DNA of 64,000 bases. Source: Acidaminococcaceae bacterium (lineage in GTDB: Bacteria; Bacillota; Negativicutes; Acidaminococcales; Acidaminococcaceae). Location: positions 1 through 64,000 of the forward strand of contig JAKVKY010000001.1 of assembly GCA_022484685.1 (NCBI GenBank), written 5' to 3'. The notes below the pieces were generated by a model, which did not search any database, was not told the DNA's origin, and saw only the letters and a program-made list of their open reading frames with translations. Shown piece by piece: positions 60,759 to 64,000 of this stretch. Positions within the stretch are counted from its first letter, which is position 1; each line of letters begins with the position of its first letter. A program made the translations under genes and the position numbers.

Positions 60759-62630
60759 ATGAATGGTTTTTTACCGATGAGTCTGGAAGAAATACAAGAG
60801 CTGGGCTGGCAGCAGCCGGATTTTTTGTTTATCAGCGGCGACGCCTATGTAGATCATCCCAGTTTTGGCCCCGCCGTGATCAGCCGCGTCTTAGAGGCTG
60901 AAGGTTACAAGGTGGCCATGTTGTGTCAGCCGGACTGGCATGATCTACGTAATTTTGAGGTGCTGGGTAAACCCAGGCTGGGCGTGCTCATCAGCGGCGG
61001 CAACCTGGATTCCATGCTCTGCCATTATACGGCGGCCAGGAAACCGCGCCGGGAAGATAAATACAGCCCCGGCAAGGCGATGGGTCTGCGTCCGGACCAT
61101 GCGACGGTGGTATACGCCCGTAAGGCCAAAGAACTGTGGCCGGACCTGCCGGTGGTTATCGGCGGTATCGAAGCCAGCTTGCGGCGTTTTGCCCATTACG
61201 ATTACTGGGAAGACAAGCTCCTGCCTTCCATCCTGGTGGACAGCGGCGCCGATTTGTTAGTGTACGGCATGGGCGAGAAACAGGTGCAGGAGATCGCGGA
61301 CTATTTAGCCGGCGGTGCCCGGGGCGCCGACCTGCAGTATATTAACGGGACTGCCTATCTTACTAAAGATTTAAGCTTGTTGGAAAATTATGTGGAACTG
61401 CCGGCCCTGGAAGCGATTAAGCAGGACCGGAAGCTTTATGCCAGGGCCTATGCCTTGCAGGCGGCGGAACAGGATCCTTTTTACGGCCGGCACGTGGTGC
61501 AGAAAAACGGCAGCCAGTACGTGGTGCAGAATCCGCCGGTATTGCCTTTGACGGAAGCCGAGATGGATTTTGTGTACGACCTGCCTTACACCCGGCGCTG
61601 GCATCCCCGTTATGATGCCGACGGCGGTATCGCCGCCCTGGAAGAGGTGCAGTTCAGCATCGTCAGCAGCCGCGGTTGTTTCGGCAGCTGCGCTTTCTGC
61701 GCCATCCATGCCCATCAGGGCAGGATCATCCAGGCGCGTAGTCACGCCTCTATTATTAATGAAGCTAAAAAAATTATCGCTATGCCGGAATTCAAAGGTT
61801 ATATCCACGACGTGGGCGGACCTACGGCTAATTTCCGGCACCCGTCCTGTCAGAAACAGTTAAAGCTGGGCGTGTGCAAGGACAGGCAGTGCCTGTTCCC
61901 GGAGCCTTGTCCCAACCTGGACGCGGATCACAGCGATTACGTCAGCCTGCTCCGGGAGTTGCGGGCTTTGCCGGGAGTGAAGAAAGTCTTCATCCGTTCC
62001 GGTATCCGCTACGATTATCTGCTGGCGGATAAGAAACAGGAATTCCTGGACGAACTCTGCCGCTACCATGTGAGCGGGCAGCTCAAGATTGCGCCGGAAC
62101 ATGTGGCGGAACCGGTATTAGCCTGCATGGGCAAACCCGGTAAAGATGTTTATTTAAAATTTGTAGGGGCTTTTAATAAGAAGAATAAGGAAGTGGGCCT
62201 GGAACAATATCTGGTGCCGTACTTTATCTCCAGCCATCCGGGCTGTACTTTGCATAATGCCATCGAGCTGGCGGAATTTTTGCGGGACACGGGCCACACG
62301 CCGGAACAGGTACAGGATTTCATTCCTACTCCGGGCAGCGCGGCCACGGCCATGTATTATTCCGGTATCAATCCCTTTACGGGGAAACCGGTCTTTGTCA
62401 CCAGGAATCCTCACGAGAAAGCGATGCAGCGGGCTCTGATGCAGTACAAGAATCCCCGCAACCGCAGCCTGGTCCTGGAAGCTTTACATCTGGGCCACCG
62501 GGAAGATTTAATCGGCCACGGACCCAAATGTCTGGTGCATCCTCATTATGACGATGACCGTCCGGGCAGGGAATACCGGCACGGCGCCGCTGGTGGCAGG
62601 ACCGGACGCCCGGCCTCAAAGTTCAGGTGA
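60759..62630 (+). CDS. YgiQ family radical SAM protein
   Basis: This is a roughly 623-residue YgiQ protein: an N-terminal B12-binding-like domain (FLFISGDAYVDHPSFGPAVISRVLEAEGYKVAMLCQPDW) and a radical SAM core. The cluster motif is SSRGCFGSCAFCAIHAHQG (CxxxCxxC). A DUF3362-like C-terminal part includes FIPTPGSAATAMYYSGINPFTG. The reaction is unknown. ATG 60759 begins MNGFLPMSLEEIQELGW, the family start, although its ribosome-binding site is weak; an ATG at 60660 is in frame but begins non-conserved sequence. Confidence 0.88.
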   Translation: MNGFLPMSLEEIQELGWQQPDFLFISGDAYVDHPSFGPAVISRVLEAEGYKVAMLCQPDWHDLRNFEVLGKPRLGVLISGGNLDSMLCHYTAARKPRREDKYSPGKAMGLRPDHATVVYARKAKELWPDLPVVIGGIEASLRRFAHYDYWEDKLLPSILVDSGADLLVYGMGEKQVQEIADYLAGGARGADLQYINGTAYLTKDLSLLENYVELPALEAIKQDRKLYARAYALQAAEQDPFYGRHVVQKNGSQYVVQNPPVLPLTEAEMDFVYDLPYTRRWHPRYDADGGIAALEEVQFSIVSSRGCFGSCAFCAIHAHQGRIIQARSHASIINEAKKIIAMPEFKGYIHDVGGPTANFRHPSCQKQLKLGVCKDRQCLFPEPCPNLDADHSDYVSLLRELRALPGVKKVFIRSGIRYDYLLADKKQEFLDELCRYHVSGQLKIAPEHVAEPVLACMGKPGKDVYLKFVGAFNKKNKEVGLEQYLVPYFISSHPGCTLHNAIELAEFLRDTGHTPEQVQDFIPTPGSAATAMYYSGINPFTGKPVFVTRNPHEKAMQRALMQYKNPRNRSLVLEALHLGHREDLIGHGPKCLVHPHYDDDRPGREYRHGAAGGRTGRPASKFR

Positions 62631-62633
62631 AGT

Positions 62634-63623
62634 ATGGGCAGAAGTAAAAAATTCTTGCTGGTAGTGCTGAGCGTGTTGCTGCTTTTGGTAGCGGCAGGCT
62701 GCGGTCTGGGCAAGGACCCGGCCCCTTCCCAGGGACAGGCGGTTACCGTAACCGGGATGCCGGAGCAAAAAGTATTGCCGGAATTAGTGGCTGCTTATAA
62801 CCAGGCGGGACGGAAATATCGGCTGCAGTATCAGCCGGACGCTTCCCAGCCGGTGGACTGTTACCTGGAAACCCAGGCCGCGGTACAGCAGCTGGCCCGT
62901 CAGCAAAAACTGGCGCCGCTCACGGTGAAGGACAATCCGGTGCCGGCAGCGTTCCGGGACGGGCAGCATTTCTGGTGCGGCGTCTTTTACGATCCGGTAG
63001 TTTTTCTGGTGAACCATCAGTTTGCCCGGGAGCAGGGTCAGGAACAGCTGCGGGACTGGTATAGTCTGCCGCACTTGAAGCAGGCCCGGCTGGCCCTGGA
63101 AAATTTAACGGACAATGCCTCGACCAAAGATTTTTTAGCGGCGTTAGCCTCCCATATGGGACAGGCGGAATGCCTGCAGTATTTTAAAACTTTACAGCCC
63201 CTGGTAGGGACCTACGGCAAGTTTCCCATCACCTCCATCAGGATGGTGGCAGGGGGCGATGCGGATTTAGCTTTGACCCGCAGTAGTTTTGTGGCGCCTT
63301 ACCTGGAAAGCGATTTTCCGGCGTACGTGCAGGTGCCGGAAGGGGGTACGCCGGTAACGCTCTATGCGTTTGCCCTGGCAAAAGCTTCCCGCCATCAGGA
63401 GGCCTGTGCCGATTTTCTGACCTGGCTGCTGACGGATCCCACGGCTCAAAAATTACTGCAGCCGGCCGGTTATTATCCGCTGCCGGCGGACGCAGATAAA
63501 GACGCGTGCGCCGCTTTGTGGCTGAATACTTTTTATAAGGAACCTCAGGCTGTGGATAAGTTAGCTGATGCCTGGGTCAAAACCATTCGTTTAGGAGCTA
63601 AGACCACGGAGGTAAAGAAGTGA
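62634..63623 (+). CDS. Extracellular solute-binding lipoprotein
   Basis: This 329-residue lipoprotein has a signal peptide and lipobox (LVAAGC, Cys23). The body resembles a family 1-type ABC binding protein: [22 protein letters not shown] near the start, [18 protein letters not shown], then a C-terminal [39 protein letters not shown], which is typical of iron or sugar receptors. No permease or ATPase gene is adjacent, so its transporter is elsewhere. Its TGA overlaps the rimO GTG start. Confidence 0.8.
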   Translation: MGRSKKFLLVVLSVLLLLVAAGCGLGKDPAPSQGQAVTVTGMPEQKVLPELVAAYNQAGRKYRLQYQPDASQPVDCYLETQAAVQQLARQQKLAPLTVKDNPVPAAFRDGQHFWCGVFYDPVVFLVNHQFAREQGQEQLRDWYSLPHLKQARLALENLTDNASTKDFLAALASHMGQAECLQYFKTLQPLVGTYGKFPITSIRMVAGGDADLALTRSSFVAPYLESDFPAYVQVPEGGTPVTLYAFALAKASRHQEACADFLTWLLTDPTAQKLLQPAGYYPLPADADKDACAALWLNTFYKEPQAVDKLADAWVKTIRLGAKTTEVKK

Positions 63624-64000
63624 AGATAGGATTTGTTAGTCTGGGCTGTCCCAAGAACCTGGTAGATTCAGAGACCATGCTGGGCATCATCGAGACCTAC
63701 AAGATGGAAATTACTAGTGATCCCGCCGAGGCGGAGCTGATTATTGTGAATACCTGCGGCTTCATCGAAGCGGCTAAGGAAGAATCTATCAATACGATTT
63801 TGCAGATGGCGGCTTACAAAAAGAGCGGCCGTTGCAAATATTTAATTGTCACCGGCTGTCTGGTGCAGCGGTACGCGGAAGACCTCTTCCGGGAGCTGCC
63901 GGAGGTAGATGCCCTGGTGGGCACCAATGTGTACGAGGATATCGCTCTGGTCATACAGAAAGTTATGGCCGGGGAGCGGGTGCTGCATCTGCAGAAAACG
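63620..64000 (+). CDS. rimO: Ribosomal protein S12 methylthiotransferase RimO (3' partial)
   Basis: The frame runs from GTG 63620 to the window edge (127 codons). It begins [21 protein letters not shown], with [21 protein letters not shown] and [29 protein letters not shown], the UPF0004 domain of RimO/MiaB with its three cluster cysteines. The start [12 protein letters not shown] is RimO-like rather than MiaB-like. The radical SAM and TRAM domains lie beyond the window. GGAGG lies just upstream, and the start overlaps the lipoprotein stop. Confidence 0.93.
   Translation, partial: MKIGFVSLGCPKNLVDSETMLGIIETYKMEITSDPAEAELIIVNTCGFIEAAKEESINTILQMAAYKKSGRCKYLIVTGCLVQRYAEDLFRELPEVDALVGTNVYEDIALVIQKVMAGERVLHLQKT

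Noticed and set aside
1-64000. tRNA, rRNA, tmRNA or prophage
   Set aside because: I looked for T-loop and conserved rRNA segments and for phage structural genes in the intergenic spaces and saw none. The only mobile element found is the IS.

Overview
The window is chromosomal DNA of a Bacillota (Firmicutes) bacterium, moderately GC-rich by eye. Firmicute hallmarks are IreB and RuvX in the ireB-ruvX-yrzB-mltG locus, RNase J, dUTPase, a lysine riboswitch and AGGAGG-type ribosome-binding sites. A large AsmA-like protein, RodZ, YgiQ and TAXI-TRAP transport fit a diderm Negativicute, perhaps an Acidaminococcaceae-like anaerobe. That placement is inference: no LPS or outer-membrane assembly gene is in view.

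Layout, left to right. 1-6.7 kb: 3' end of a helicase-nuclease, then ireB, ruvX, an AsmA-like gene, a DUF1292 gene, mltG and a U32 peptidase-family gene. 6.7-14.6 kb: an M24 aminopeptidase, efp, a DUF2156 gene that appears to start at ATT, an Eis-like GNAT, and single-chain purL. 14.6-16.4 kb: an IS3-type element inserted into the purL terminator, then a ribbon-helix-helix gene on the minus strand. 16.5-27.2 kb: an M16C presequence-type protease, the dltABCD operon ending in a 41-codon dltX, then pnp, dut and an AAG-type glycosylase. 27.3-38.6 kb: a complete six-subunit Ech (group 4) NiFe hydrogenase followed directly by hypA, hypB, hypF, hypC, hypD and hypE. 38.6-44.5 kb: a BASS transporter on the minus strand, then dapB-asd-lysC-dapA behind a consensus promoter, a lysine riboswitch and a terminator. 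44.6-50.6 kb: two tandem SH3/NlpC-P60 secreted proteins, pepA, a PHP phosphoesterase and a P-loop/Asp23-like fusion. 50.6-55.3 kb: a repeat-rich convergent intergenic region, an unrecognised minus-strand gene and a TAXI-TRAP operon (receptor, DUF1850, fused permease). 55.3-64 kb: rnj, ftsK, rodZ-like, ygiQ-like, a solute-binding lipoprotein and the start of rimO.

How the parts work together. The Ech-Hyp block is self-contained: it encodes a membrane hydrogenase likely coupling ferredoxin and protons to H2 and ion gradient, plus all six metallocentre maturation proteins. EchE ends at its nickel-binding motif, so no cleavage protease is expected. The lysine/diaminopimelate genes feed both lysine and peptidoglycan and are set by the riboswitch. 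The dlt genes would D-alanylate an envelope polymer, which is notable if the cell is diderm.

Most of the window is ordinary core genome. The less ordinary items are the dltX microprotein, the ATT start behind a structured leader, the IS copy flanked by 15-bp direct repeats inside a terminator, candidate operators for the RHH gene and the TAXI operon, and the P-loop/Asp23 fusion. I saw no CRISPR array, tRNA, rRNA, prophage or clear defence system.
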